The notes under the pieces: generated by a model | Databases searched by the model: none | What the model saw: only the letters and a program-made list of their open reading frames with translations | What the model was told of the DNA's origin: nothing | Shown: positions 1 through 5,159 of the stretch, in pieces | How positions within the stretch are numbered: the stretch's first letter is position 1 | Layout: each line of letters opens with the position of its first letter | Made by a program: the position numbers and the translations under genes | NCBI GenBank assembly: GCA_002409965.1 | Contig: DHON01000102.1 | Span: 1-5,747, forward strand | Reading direction: 5' to 3' | DNA: 5,747 bases | From: Firmicutes bacterium UBA5389 | Lineage (GTDB): Bacteria > Bacillota > DTU025

Positions 1-551
1 GGGCATTAGCGAGGCTGATGGCTGGAATTTATCCGGTGCCTGCGGGTTTTCCCGCAGGTTCCAGAAACTGCCTGAAGCTGAGGCCGAAAACCGTGTTGGC
101 GTCTTCCACGCGCAATCTCCGCGATACAGATGCGCGAACAGCTATCTGTCGGATTTCGCGGCGGATTTTCGCCTATATGCCAGGTTTCCCAACAATGGTT
201 GATGTATAGTCGTGCGTGTAGACCCATCGGACGAACCGGACGGAGTCCGCATACCATCAAATCCCTCTAGCGTCGACACGACACGGCATGAATTGGCGAT
301 ACCGCCCATTTTCGAACCTCAGAACCTGGGCGCCTGCCGCCGCAGTCTTCCGATTTCCGGGCCATCGGCGGTTTATGCGACCATACACCCGCTTATGCAT
401 CAACCATTGGTGCGATCCGAGACACATAGAGACCAAAGCGTTGTGAAAACCGGCGAATCCTAAAGGCCGGCTAAACCCGCTGTTGACAGCAATCTGCCAG
501 CGTACAGCCGTATACATCCGTTGCGGGCAGTCGCGGACGGAGTCTCTGAAG
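1..551. other. Stretch without a recognisable gene
   Basis: I read all six frames and found no protein family, no ribosome binding site paired with a credible start, and no RNA gene. Open frames of 60-100 codons exist on both strands, but their translations are rich in Arg, Ser and Pro and look like chance frames in GC-rich DNA. The one clear structure is the hairpin at 22-64. Given the decayed HAD gene immediately downstream, this may be old, degraded coding or intergenic DNA, which is inference only. Confidence 0.5.
22..64. repeat. Strong hairpin (inverted repeat) in intergenic DNA
   Basis: An 8-bp perfect stem, CCTGCGGG (39-46) and CCCGCAGG (51-58), closes a TTTT loop. An outer 6-bp arm pair, CTGGAA (22-27) and TTCCAG (59-64), can also pair, leaving an 11-nt one-sided bulge. 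There is no T-run on either side, so it is not a classical intrinsic terminator. It could be the end of a transcript from outside the window or a copy of a dispersed intergenic element; the window holds only one copy. Confidence 0.5.
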
Positions 552-818
552 ATGGGCCGCTGCACTCTGCCCATCCTGGGCCGACCCCGAAATGGGACTT
601 TGGCAGGTGAGGCGTTCACTTTCGCGACCGGCAGAACCAAGGAGTCATCCGCCCCGTACGCTCGCGATCTCGGAGTAAACGCCCCCGCCATACTCTGCAA
701 CGGGGCAAGGATCGTGGATCTTGAGCGCAATAGGACGCTCTTTGAGCGAGACCTGGCGTTCATTCGATTTGGATTGACACCGCCCAGTCGCCGTGCTATG
801 CTCGATGGCAAGGACTGA
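552..818 (+). pseudogene. Remnant of a Cof-type (HAD-IIB) phosphatase gene
   Basis: The open frame starts at ATG 552 behind a GGAG (539-542) nine bases upstream and would encode 88 aa. Its middle is unmistakably Cof/HAD-IIB: FTFATGR at residues 22-28 (HAD motif II region), then a PYARDLG segment, ILCNGA, and a LFERDL strand. Intact Cof-type hydrolases are about 260-290 aa, dephosphorylate small phosphorylated metabolites in the cytoplasm, and begin with a DxDGT(L/V) nucleophile motif. Here only NGTL (residues 16-19) is left where that motif should be, both catalytic aspartates are missing, and the roughly 30 residues that normally separate it from the ATGR motif are absent. Homology stops near base 747; the cap domain and the C-terminal GDxxND site are missing. 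The last 24 codons run through the metQ promoter. I regard it as a dead fragment; the first 20 residues are the least certain part. Confidence 0.68.
774..802 (+). promoter_or_regulatory. Sigma-70 promoter of the T-box/metQ transcript
   Basis: A perfect -35 box TTGACA (774-779) is followed after exactly 17 bases by TATGCT (797-802), a good -10 box. The start of transcription would lie near 808-811, about 40 bases before the first T-box element and about 470 bases before metQ. The promoter sits inside the open tail of the HAD remnant, so that frame is not under selection here. A second TTGACA at 831-836 has no matching -10 box. Confidence 0.8.
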
Positions 819-849
819 CCCGGGCAGCGGTTGACAGCAGAATACCTGC

Positions 850-1169
850 AAACGCAGTGATGGGGATGAGTAGTCGCTGATTACTGGCCACAGAGAGCCG
901 GCCTTTGGCTGAAAGCCGGCGCCGTGGAAAGGTGACGAACATGGCCCCTGAGCGGGCGCCCGAACGTTCCAGAGATTGGAGCCAGTAGGCGCGCACGGGT
1001 GCGCTCGTTAAAGCGCCGGGGCATCGCAGAGCCTCATGTTTCACGTGAAGCTTTGCCGCGCTCGACGAGGCACGCGCCTGTAAAGGCGGTGCGAACCAGG
1101 GTGGTACCACGGTGGACCTATATCCTTCCGTCCCTGGCCTATGCTATGGCCAGGAGCGGAAGGTTTTTT
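850..1169 (+). promoter_or_regulatory. T-box riboswitch leader, methionine (AUG) specifier
   Basis: This is a tRNA-sensing T-box leader. Visible elements in order: lower stem I GGGG (862-865) pairing with CCCC (945-948); the AGTA motif of the specifier loop (869-872); CCAC (888-891) pairing with GTGG (924-927); the AGAGA bulge (892-896); a GCCGGC/GCCGGC apical stem (897-902 with 915-920) around a GGCTG loop; then GAAC followed by the specifier triplet ATG (941-943), which pairs with the CAU anticodon of tRNA-Met. The T-box proper, AGGGTGGTACCACGG, lies at 1098-1112; its TGGT (1102-1105) fits an acceptor end with discriminator A, as expected for tRNA-Met. An intrinsic terminator follows at 1124-1169. 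By family knowledge, uncharged tRNA-Met stabilises the antiterminator and switches on the downstream gene; the identity of that gene, metQ, agrees with the specifier. The 5' boundary is approximate. Confidence 0.94.
1124..1169 (+). terminator. Intrinsic terminator of the T-box leader
   Basis: CCTTCCG (1124-1130) and CCTGGCC (1133-1139) pair with GGCCAGG (1148-1154) and CGGAAGG (1157-1163), with a two-base internal loop (one possible G-U pair and a C/A mismatch) and an 8-nt loop. Six T residues (1164-1169) follow directly. Its 5' arm follows the T-box sequence closely, so formation should be mutually exclusive with the antiterminator. An in-frame ATG at 1141 lies in the loop and is not the metQ start. 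Confidence 0.93.
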
Positions 1170-1192
1170 GTTTCCCGAAGGGCGCCCGGCGA

Positions 1193-1216
1193 CGGCGCCT
1201 CGGCGCCTCGGCACCG
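1193..1216. repeat. Short tandem repeat, 8-bp unit
   Basis: The unit CGGCGCCT occurs twice back to back (1193-1200 and 1201-1208), followed by a diverged third unit CGGCACCG (1209-1216). It lies in the leader between the T-box terminator and the metQ ribosome binding site. Copy number could vary by slippage; no function is evident. Confidence 0.5.
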
Positions 1217-1219
1217 GTG

Positions 1220-1250
1220 TTGCGGCGGTCGCAGAGCAGACCGCAGGCAA
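1220..1250 (+). other. Hairpin just upstream of the metQ ribosome binding site
   Basis: GCGGTC (1225-1230) pairs perfectly with GACCGC (1239-1244) around an 8-nt loop, and TTGC (1220-1223) pairs with GCAA (1247-1250) below a small internal loop, giving ten pairs in all. It ends 13 bases before the GGAGG at 1264-1268, leaving that site accessible. It may protect or stabilise the read-through mRNA; no T-run follows, so it is not a second terminator. Confidence 0.4.
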
Positions 1251-1278
1251 TAGAGAAGGCAAAGGAGGTCAGCGAAAG

Positions 1279-2100
1279 ATGAAAGCATTCACAAGGAACA
1301 CAGCATCCATCTTCCTAGTTGGTCTGGTGGTGCTCGGGATGATGTGCGGCAGCGCAGTGGCCGGGTCGACGGCGAGGCTCAAGGTAGGAGCCACGCCCGT
1401 GCCGCATGCAGAGATCCTCGAGGTGGTCAAGCCCATCCTGGCAGCCAAAGGCATAACCCTGGAGATCATCGAGTTCACCGACTATGTAGCGCCCAACCTG
1501 GCCCTAAACGATGGCGATATCGACGCCAACTTCTTTCAGCACGTGCCTTACCTGGAGAGCTTCGCGAAGGACAGGCGCCTGAACATCACCTACTTAGCCA
1601 AGGTGCACATAGAACCCATGGGCGCCTACTCAAAGCGTGTGGGCAGTGTGAAAGACCTCCCCAACAAGGCCAAGGTGGGCGTCCCCAACGACCCCACCAA
1701 CGCCGGCAGGGCGCTACTTCTGCTTCAGAAAGCGGGGTTCATCAGCGTGGACAAGAAGGCCGGCATCGCCGCGACCATCTTCGATATTGTGGACAACCCC
1801 AAGAACCTGCAGATAATCGAGCTCGACGCCGCGCAGCTCCCTCGGTCGCTCGAAGACATGGACCTGGCGATCATAAACTCCAACTTCGCCATGGAAGCGA
1901 AGCTGGTACCCACTAAGGACGCACTGTTCATCGAGGACAGTGATTCTCCCTATGCCAACGTGCTTGCCATCAGGAATGTCGACAAGGCCAACCCTGCCCT
2001 AAGAGAGCTTGCGCAGGCGCTCACGTCAAAAGAAGTAGCGGCGTTCATCGCGAAGGAGTATCAAGGATCAGTGGTGCCGGCGTTCGGCCTCAACTTCTAG
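1279..2100 (+). CDS. metQ: MetQ, methionine ABC importer substrate-binding protein (NlpA family)
   Basis: The 273-aa product is the extracytoplasmic substrate-binding protein of the MetNIQ ABC importer, which captures methionine and hands it to the MetI permease/MetN ATPase. Length and motifs are those of an intact NlpA/MetQ protein: an N-terminal signal peptide with a hydrophobic core (residues 11-22), then GATPVPHAEIL (37-47), NDGDIDANFFQHVPYL, HIEPMGAYS, VPNDPTNAGRALLLL, and ELDAAQLPRSL. The start at 1279 is set by AAAGGAGG (1261-1268), ten bases upstream; an in-frame ATG at 1141 lies in the T-box terminator loop and must be rejected. The single Cys near the signal peptide (C23) has GMM before it, a poor lipobox, while AVA at 26-28 would suit signal peptidase I, so lipid anchoring is uncertain. 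The T-box with AUG specifier independently supports methionine as ligand. No metN or metI is adjacent in the window. Confidence 0.96.
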   Translation: MKAFTRNTASIFLVGLVVLGMMCGSAVAGSTARLKVGATPVPHAEILEVVKPILAAKGITLEIIEFTDYVAPNLALNDGDIDANFFQHVPYLESFAKDRRLNITYLAKVHIEPMGAYSKRVGSVKDLPNKAKVGVPNDPTNAGRALLLLQKAGFISVDKKAGIAATIFDIVDNPKNLQIIELDAAQLPRSLEDMDLAIINSNFAMEAKLVPTKDALFIEDSDSPYANVLAIRNVDKANPALRELAQALTSKEVAAFIAKEYQGSVVPAFGLNF

Positions 2101-2133
2101 ATCCGCGGTCTCCGGTTGCAGATAGTTCGGCGA

Positions 2134-2172
2134 TTGCGCAGGGCTGGGCCGCGAGGCCCAGCCCTGATGCAA
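2134..2172. terminator. Strong stem-loop between convergent genes, probable terminator
   Basis: A perfect 11-bp stem, AGGGCTGGGCC (2140-2150) and GGCCCAGCCCT (2155-2165), closes a GCGA (GNRA-type) tetraloop. A further four pairs, TTGC (2134-2137) and GCAA (2169-2172), extend it. It begins 34 bases after the metQ stop and lies before the end of the convergent minus-strand gene at 2236. Neither side has a clear T-run, so it may act as a 3'-end stabiliser or a T-poor bidirectional terminator. Confidence 0.65.
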
Positions 2173-2235
2173 CCTAACCGGCCTCATCCCACGACGATGC
2201 AGCCAACCAGCAAGAGCTGCGCCCTGGCCGGCCGG

Positions 2236-2979
2236 TCAACGTATCTGCACATACACATCGCAGGTGTTCTCGTCGGGATACGACTCGAACCCCTCGGGCC
2301 CCACTTCAAAGCCTGCTCTGGTGCCCCACTCATGTATCCTGCCCCAGGCAGCCTGGATCTCGGGCACATCCATGGGAAGACGTATCATTCCGTAGAGCGA
2401 TGAACCGAGCGTCACGCTGTCGAACCCATCAGGGACCGAACTGCCCTGGGGCAGCCTCACGCCGACCAGGTAAGTGAAAGCGCCCGACTCTGGATCGTAG
2501 GACGTACACACGCCATAGAGAGGCTCGAGGCAGCACACGCCAAGCGCCTTCCGCAAGGCCTCAGCCTTTCCGGTCTGCCAAAACTCCTCCCAGAACCGAG
2601 GTATCACGTGCTTCGGCGCCGATGTTGAAGTACGAAGAGCGAAGCCTACGAAAGTGATCTCGTCTAGCTGATGAACCTGGATCTCTTTGTCCGTCCGGCT
2701 GTGATGGCTTCGCAATCGCCCCACCTTAGCGCGCAATCCATCGAGGTGGGCTTCGACCGTAATTCGAGGATCTTTCAACGCCGCCATCTGCTTGCACGGG
2801 AGCGAATCGCATTCCCCGCAGGTCCCAAATCCCCTATTGGCGGCGCACTCGAAAAGCTCACACACATCGATACCAAGGTCTTTCGTCCATGAAGGCCTTC
2901 CTGCGATTTCAGTGCATCCCTTGCAACTCTCCCCGAAAGCTCTGCACTCGTCACAGAACAGACCGCATGCACTCAACAT
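2236..2979 (-). CDS. DUF3795 cysteine-rich domain fused to a GyrI-like effector-binding domain
   Basis: The 247-aa protein has two parts. Residues 1-65 form a DUF3795 module with ten cysteines (C5, C9, C12, C19, C22, C40, C45, C54, C57, C62) in CxxxCxxC, CxxC and CxxC pairings, which suggests metal binding, probably zinc. Residues about 100-247 match the GyrI-like/AraC effector-binding fold: a VHQLDEITFVGF first strand, a PRFWEEFW helix, a YGVCTSYDPESGAFTYLVGV segment, and the usual ending with GFESYPDE and a VYVQIR strand. No helix-turn-helix is present, so it is not a transcription factor by itself; it may bind a small, possibly cationic ligand. The start at 2979 is chosen because GGAGGGAGG (complement of 2988-2996) lies eight bases upstream and DUF3795 proteins begin close to the CGLxC motif; an upstream in-frame ATG at 3045 has no such site. 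It lies 109 bases downstream of the kinase-like gene on the same strand. Function unknown; the domain calls are secure. Confidence 0.9.
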   Translation of the reverse strand: MLSACGLFCDECRAFGESCKGCTEIAGRPSWTKDLGIDVCELFECAANRGFGTCGECDSLPCKQMAALKDPRITVEAHLDGLRAKVGRLRSHHSRTDKEIQVHQLDEITFVGFALRTSTSAPKHVIPRFWEEFWQTGKAEALRKALGVCCLEPLYGVCTSYDPESGAFTYLVGVRLPQGSSVPDGFDSVTLGSSLYGMIRLPMDVPEIQAAWGRIHEWGTRAGFEVGPEGFESYPDENTCDVYVQIR

Positions 2980-3051
2980 GAGCAACGCCTCCCTCCATCG
3001 CCTGTACACCGTTCGCACATGGCCCCCGGTAGCATTCTGCGGCACCTGTGC

Positions 3052-3060
3052 ATATTAGCA
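3052..3060 (-). promoter_or_regulatory. Possible extended -10 promoter of the DUF3795/GyrI-like gene
   Basis: On the minus strand TGCTAATAT (complement of 3052-3060) resembles an extended -10 element (TGn plus a TATAAT-like hexamer). The -35 position is weak. Transcription would start near 3045, giving a leader of about 65 bases. Read-through from the promoter at 3637-3666 is an alternative. Confidence 0.35.
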
Positions 3061-3088
3061 AGTACGCTACCAGCTGTAGTTGGAGGTG

Positions 3089-3604
3089 TCAACAGCAGCG
3101 CACCTGCTCCATTAGCCAATCCTGAAACTCGGGTATCCCTTCGCTCAAGCGCGCGGCCGCGACTATCGGAAGCCACATCGCGTACTCCTCCCGATCCACG
3201 TTCATCTTCTGCACACAAATATCCAGGTATGCAGTGTGAAACAGCTCCATAGCACGGCGTTCCTCGGAAAGATCGCCGGTCGCAGCGGCGTGTATCTCAG
3301 CCAGCTGCCGGGCAAAAGATCCGGCGCGGGAGATGTCCGACTCGATCTGGCGCATCATCGTCGTGCCCCGGATGCGTTCGAGGATCAGTCCCGACCGTTC
3401 ACCCACATTGACGATCTCGCCTACCTCCGGAACAGAGATCCCCATGCTCAAAGCGGCATGCGTACTGGCCCTTTCCCGTTCAGCAGTCTCTTGAGACACC
3501 CAGAGTTGGTACAGCTTTATGACTTCAGTATCACTCCAGGCGTAGACCTCCGCAGTACGCCCCGCGAAAAGGGGTTCACCCAGTTCATCCAGTGTTCGGG
3601 TCAT
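3089..3604 (-). CDS. APH-family kinase-like protein with the catalytic core deleted in frame
   Basis: The 171-aa frame carries both ends of an aminoglycoside/choline phosphotransferase (APH) family protein but not its centre. Residues 1-110 are the N-lobe: GRTAEVYAW (15-23) at the nucleotide-binding loop, the ATP-contacting Lys in VIKLY (K30), SVPEVGEIV, GLILERIRG, and ARQLAEIHAA. Residues from about 112 match the family's C-terminal tail: ELFHTAYL, WLPIVAAARLSEGIPE. Intact relatives run to about 260-270 aa and have the catalytic loop (HGDxxxxN) and metal-binding Asp (IDW region) in between; some 90-100 residues holding both are missing, with the frame kept across the junction at about 3262-3280. 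It cannot be a normal kinase. Yet it has an excellent promoter and a GGAGG (complement of 3613-3617) eight bases before the ATG at 3604; an ATG at 3628 lies upstream of that site and is less likely. Probably a recent pseudogene; a residual role is not excluded. Confidence 0.82.
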   Translation of the reverse strand: MTRTLDELGEPLFAGRTAEVYAWSDTEVIKLYQLWVSQETAERERASTHAALSMGISVPEVGEIVNVGERSGLILERIRGTTMMRQIESDISRAGSFARQLAEIHAAATGDLSEERRAMELFHTAYLDICVQKMNVDREEYAMWLPIVAAARLSEGIPEFQDWLMEQVRCC

Positions 3605-3636
3605 GGGGGCAGCCTCCAAGCAACGCAACTGGCTCC

Positions 3637-3666
3637 ACTATACGCGATGAGTACAGGCAGTGTCAA
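3637..3666 (-). promoter_or_regulatory. Sigma-70 promoter of the APH-like gene
   Basis: Reading the minus strand, TTGACA (complement of 3661-3666) is separated by 18 bases from TATAGT (complement of 3637-3642). Transcription would begin near 3630, giving a leader of about 26 bases with GGAGG at 3613-3617 before the ATG at 3604. The promoter overlaps the apparent start (ATG 3647) of the helicase remnant on the other strand, implying that the first helicase codons are not original coding sequence. Confidence 0.8.
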
Positions 3667-4849
3667 AGGGGGGAAGCTTTCGAAGGATTTCTGGCGTTCT
3701 CGGAGTAATTGTCACCTGAGCGCATCAGGTGTCAAGCTCATCGTACCTGAGCTGAAGCAGGCCATCGCGCGCGGGGTGCCCATACGGCTTCTCACCGGGC
3801 AGTATCTGCAACTCACCGAGCCTTCTGCCCTGTACTACCTCCGTACCGAGTTGGGCGGCGCCATAGACATCCGTTTCTACAACGGCGACATTCGGGCTTT
3901 CCACCCAAAAGCCTACATCCTGGACTACCAAGGCGAAGCCGATGTCTTCGTGGGCTCGTCGAATCTGTCGCGCTCCGCCCTCACCACTGGAGTCGAGTGG
4001 AACTACCAGTTCCGCAGGAGCGCGCTGATCTCATACTCAAGCATCACGCGAAGCTGGGAGGCGAACGCACCTTGGCCTTCTGCGCCTCCATTAGGCACGC
4101 GGAATGCATGGCCAACTTCTTCACCGCACGCGGCGTGCCTGCAGCGGCCGTTCACAGCGAGCAGACCGGCGCAAACCACGCGCTTGACAGAAGCACTGCC
4201 ATCGCCGAGCTTGAGCGCGGCCACCTCAAGGCGGTCTTTGCAGTGGACATGCTTAATGAGGGCATCGACATACCATCGCTTGACACGGTGATGTTCCTGC
4301 GCCCCACAGAGTCCTACGTAGTCTTCCTGCAGCAGCTCGGGCGCGGACTGCGCAAGTACCCCGGCAAGAGCCATTGCACCGTGATCGATTTCATCGGCAA
4401 CTACAAAAGAGCGCACTACCTGCCCCGTCTTCTTGCCGGAGAGAACCCGTGGGTAGACCGCCCGGCTGCATTCAGACACCCACAGGAGTCTGAGTTCCCC
4501 GAAAGATGCTCTGTTAACTTCGACTTCCGCGTGATTGAACTCTTCGACGAGATGGCGGCTCGCGATCCTCTGCCCGTCAGGATGCTTGATACCTACCGGC
4601 GAATCGAGCACTCGCTTGGCAGGCGCCCCAGTCGGCTCCACATAATGGAGCATCGATGACTTCACCAGGCTGGCACGGCGGAATCCCGTTAACTTCCTGT
4701 CTCGCGGGCGATTCTTCAAGTACGACGAGGTGGGCCGTGTCATGCACCTCACTCCAAAGGTCTACCCGTATCTAACCCCTCGACTGGCTTCGCACGTACA
4801 AGATATCCTGGAGTTCCGAAGAATAGACTACTTCCGTCGCCGGTTCTGA
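3647..4849 (+). pseudogene. Broken PLD-nuclease/superfamily II helicase gene in three pieces
   Basis: Three homologous blocks of one large gene are joined with the middle missing. Block 1 (about 3722-4015, frame 2): phospholipase-D-like domain, SGVKLIVPELK, LTEPSALYYL, and an HKD motif HPKAYILD (H codon 3902-3904) followed by GSSNLSRSAL. Block 2 (about 4018-4650, frame 1): helicase C-terminal domain with TLAFCASIRHAE, motif V NEGIDIP and motif VI QQLGRGLR (4330-4353), ending in LGRRPSRL. Block 3 (4652-4849, frame 2): the family's C-terminal tail, IDDFTRLARRNPVNFLSRG to ILEFRRIDYFRRRF. Intact relatives, as I know the family, are near 1000 aa with a DEAD/ResIII domain between blocks 1 and 2. 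Here Walker A and DExH motifs are absent, the frame shifts at about 4010-4025 and again at 4640-4657, and a further internal segment is missing before block 3. The N-terminus is also cut: no ribosome binding site precedes ATG 3647, which lies in the promoter of the opposite gene. Such proteins act in DNA restriction or repair contexts; this copy is dead. Confidence 0.87.
3713..3731. repeat. Short perfect inverted repeat
   Basis: CACCTGA (3713-3719) and TCAGGTG (3725-3731) form a 7-bp perfect dyad with a 5-base spacer. It lies about 47 bases upstream of the -35 box of the minus-strand APH-like gene and at the edge of recognisable helicase homology. It could be an operator or chance. Confidence 0.3.
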
Positions 4850-4874
4850 GATACAAAGCAAAGGAATGATACCA

Positions 4875-5159
4875 TTGTCAGAGTGCGTATTCTGCAACAT
4901 CCCCGAAGATGAAGTGATTGCCCAGGATGAGACCATCGCCATGGCGAAGCTCCTCGTCGAAGTCAAGGAACTGCTGGACGCCGAGTTCGCCCCCGCTGGC
5001 TACAACATCGGAGTCAACGTGGGGGCCGCCGCCGGCCAGACCATCTTCCACCTTCACGTCCACCTAATCCCCAGGTATGTGGGGGACGTGCCTGACCCGC
5101 GCGGCGGCGTGCGCAAGATCAAGAGGAGCCTGGTGCCGTATGCTGAGGAGGGCGAGTGA
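4875..5159 (+). CDS. HIT (histidine triad) family protein lacking its central segment
   Basis: HIT proteins are small cytoplasmic nucleotide hydrolases or transferases acting on AMP-linked substrates. The 94-aa frame keeps the N-terminal CVFC pair (residues 4-7, a zinc-ligand pattern in many family members), the segment AGYNIGVNVGAAAGQT, the triad HLHVH (H59, H61, H63; codons 5049-5063), and the C-terminal RYVGDVPDPRGGVR. Family members are about 130-140 aa; some 40 residues between QDETIA and MAKLLVEVKELLD are missing, normally including the GHxLIIPKRH strand that helps build the nucleotide pocket. The frame is kept at the junction near 4938-4945. The TTG at 4875 is preferred because AAAGGA (4860-4865) is nine bases upstream and gives the usual MSxCxFC beginning; an ATG at 4866 abuts that site directly. 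The stop overlaps the next gene. Activity is doubtful, though the catalytic histidines survive. Confidence 0.85.
   Translation: MSECVFCNIPEDEVIAQDETIAMAKLLVEVKELLDAEFAPAGYNIGVNVGAAAGQTIFHLHVHLIPRYVGDVPDPRGGVRKIKRSLVPYAEEGE

Noticed and set aside
126..149. Inverted repeat ACAGAT/ATCTGT
   Set aside because: Only six base pairs with a 12-base spacer and no associated gene; too weak to report.
257..811. Long open frame (184 codons) on the minus strand
   Set aside because: It lies antisense to the HAD remnant, has no ribosome binding site I can see, resembles no family and has a shadow-like Arg/Ser-rich composition.
831..836. Second TTGACA upstream of the T-box
   Set aside because: There is no -10-like hexamer at 16-18 bases; the TTGACA at 774 has a proper partner.
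482..839. Direct repeat GTTGACAGCA at 482-491 and 830-839
   Set aside because: Ten matching bases without matching flanks are compatible with chance, and similar GTTGACAGC strings occur elsewhere in the window.
1141..1278. Upstream in-frame start for metQ
   Set aside because: The ATG at 1141 is in the loop of the T-box terminator; the signal peptide and the ribosome binding site place the start at 1279.
3236..3646. Upstream extension of the helicase reading frame to 3236
   Set aside because: It runs antisense through the APH-like gene and its promoter; PLD homology begins only near 3722.
4003..4752. Long open frame (249 codons) on the minus strand
   Set aside because: It is the antisense of clear helicase motifs on the plus strand and has no recognisable domain.
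3262..4945. Shared ATCGCC at the APH-like and HIT deletion junctions
   Set aside because: A six-base match near imprecisely known breakpoints is not evidence for site-specific excision; parental sequences are needed.
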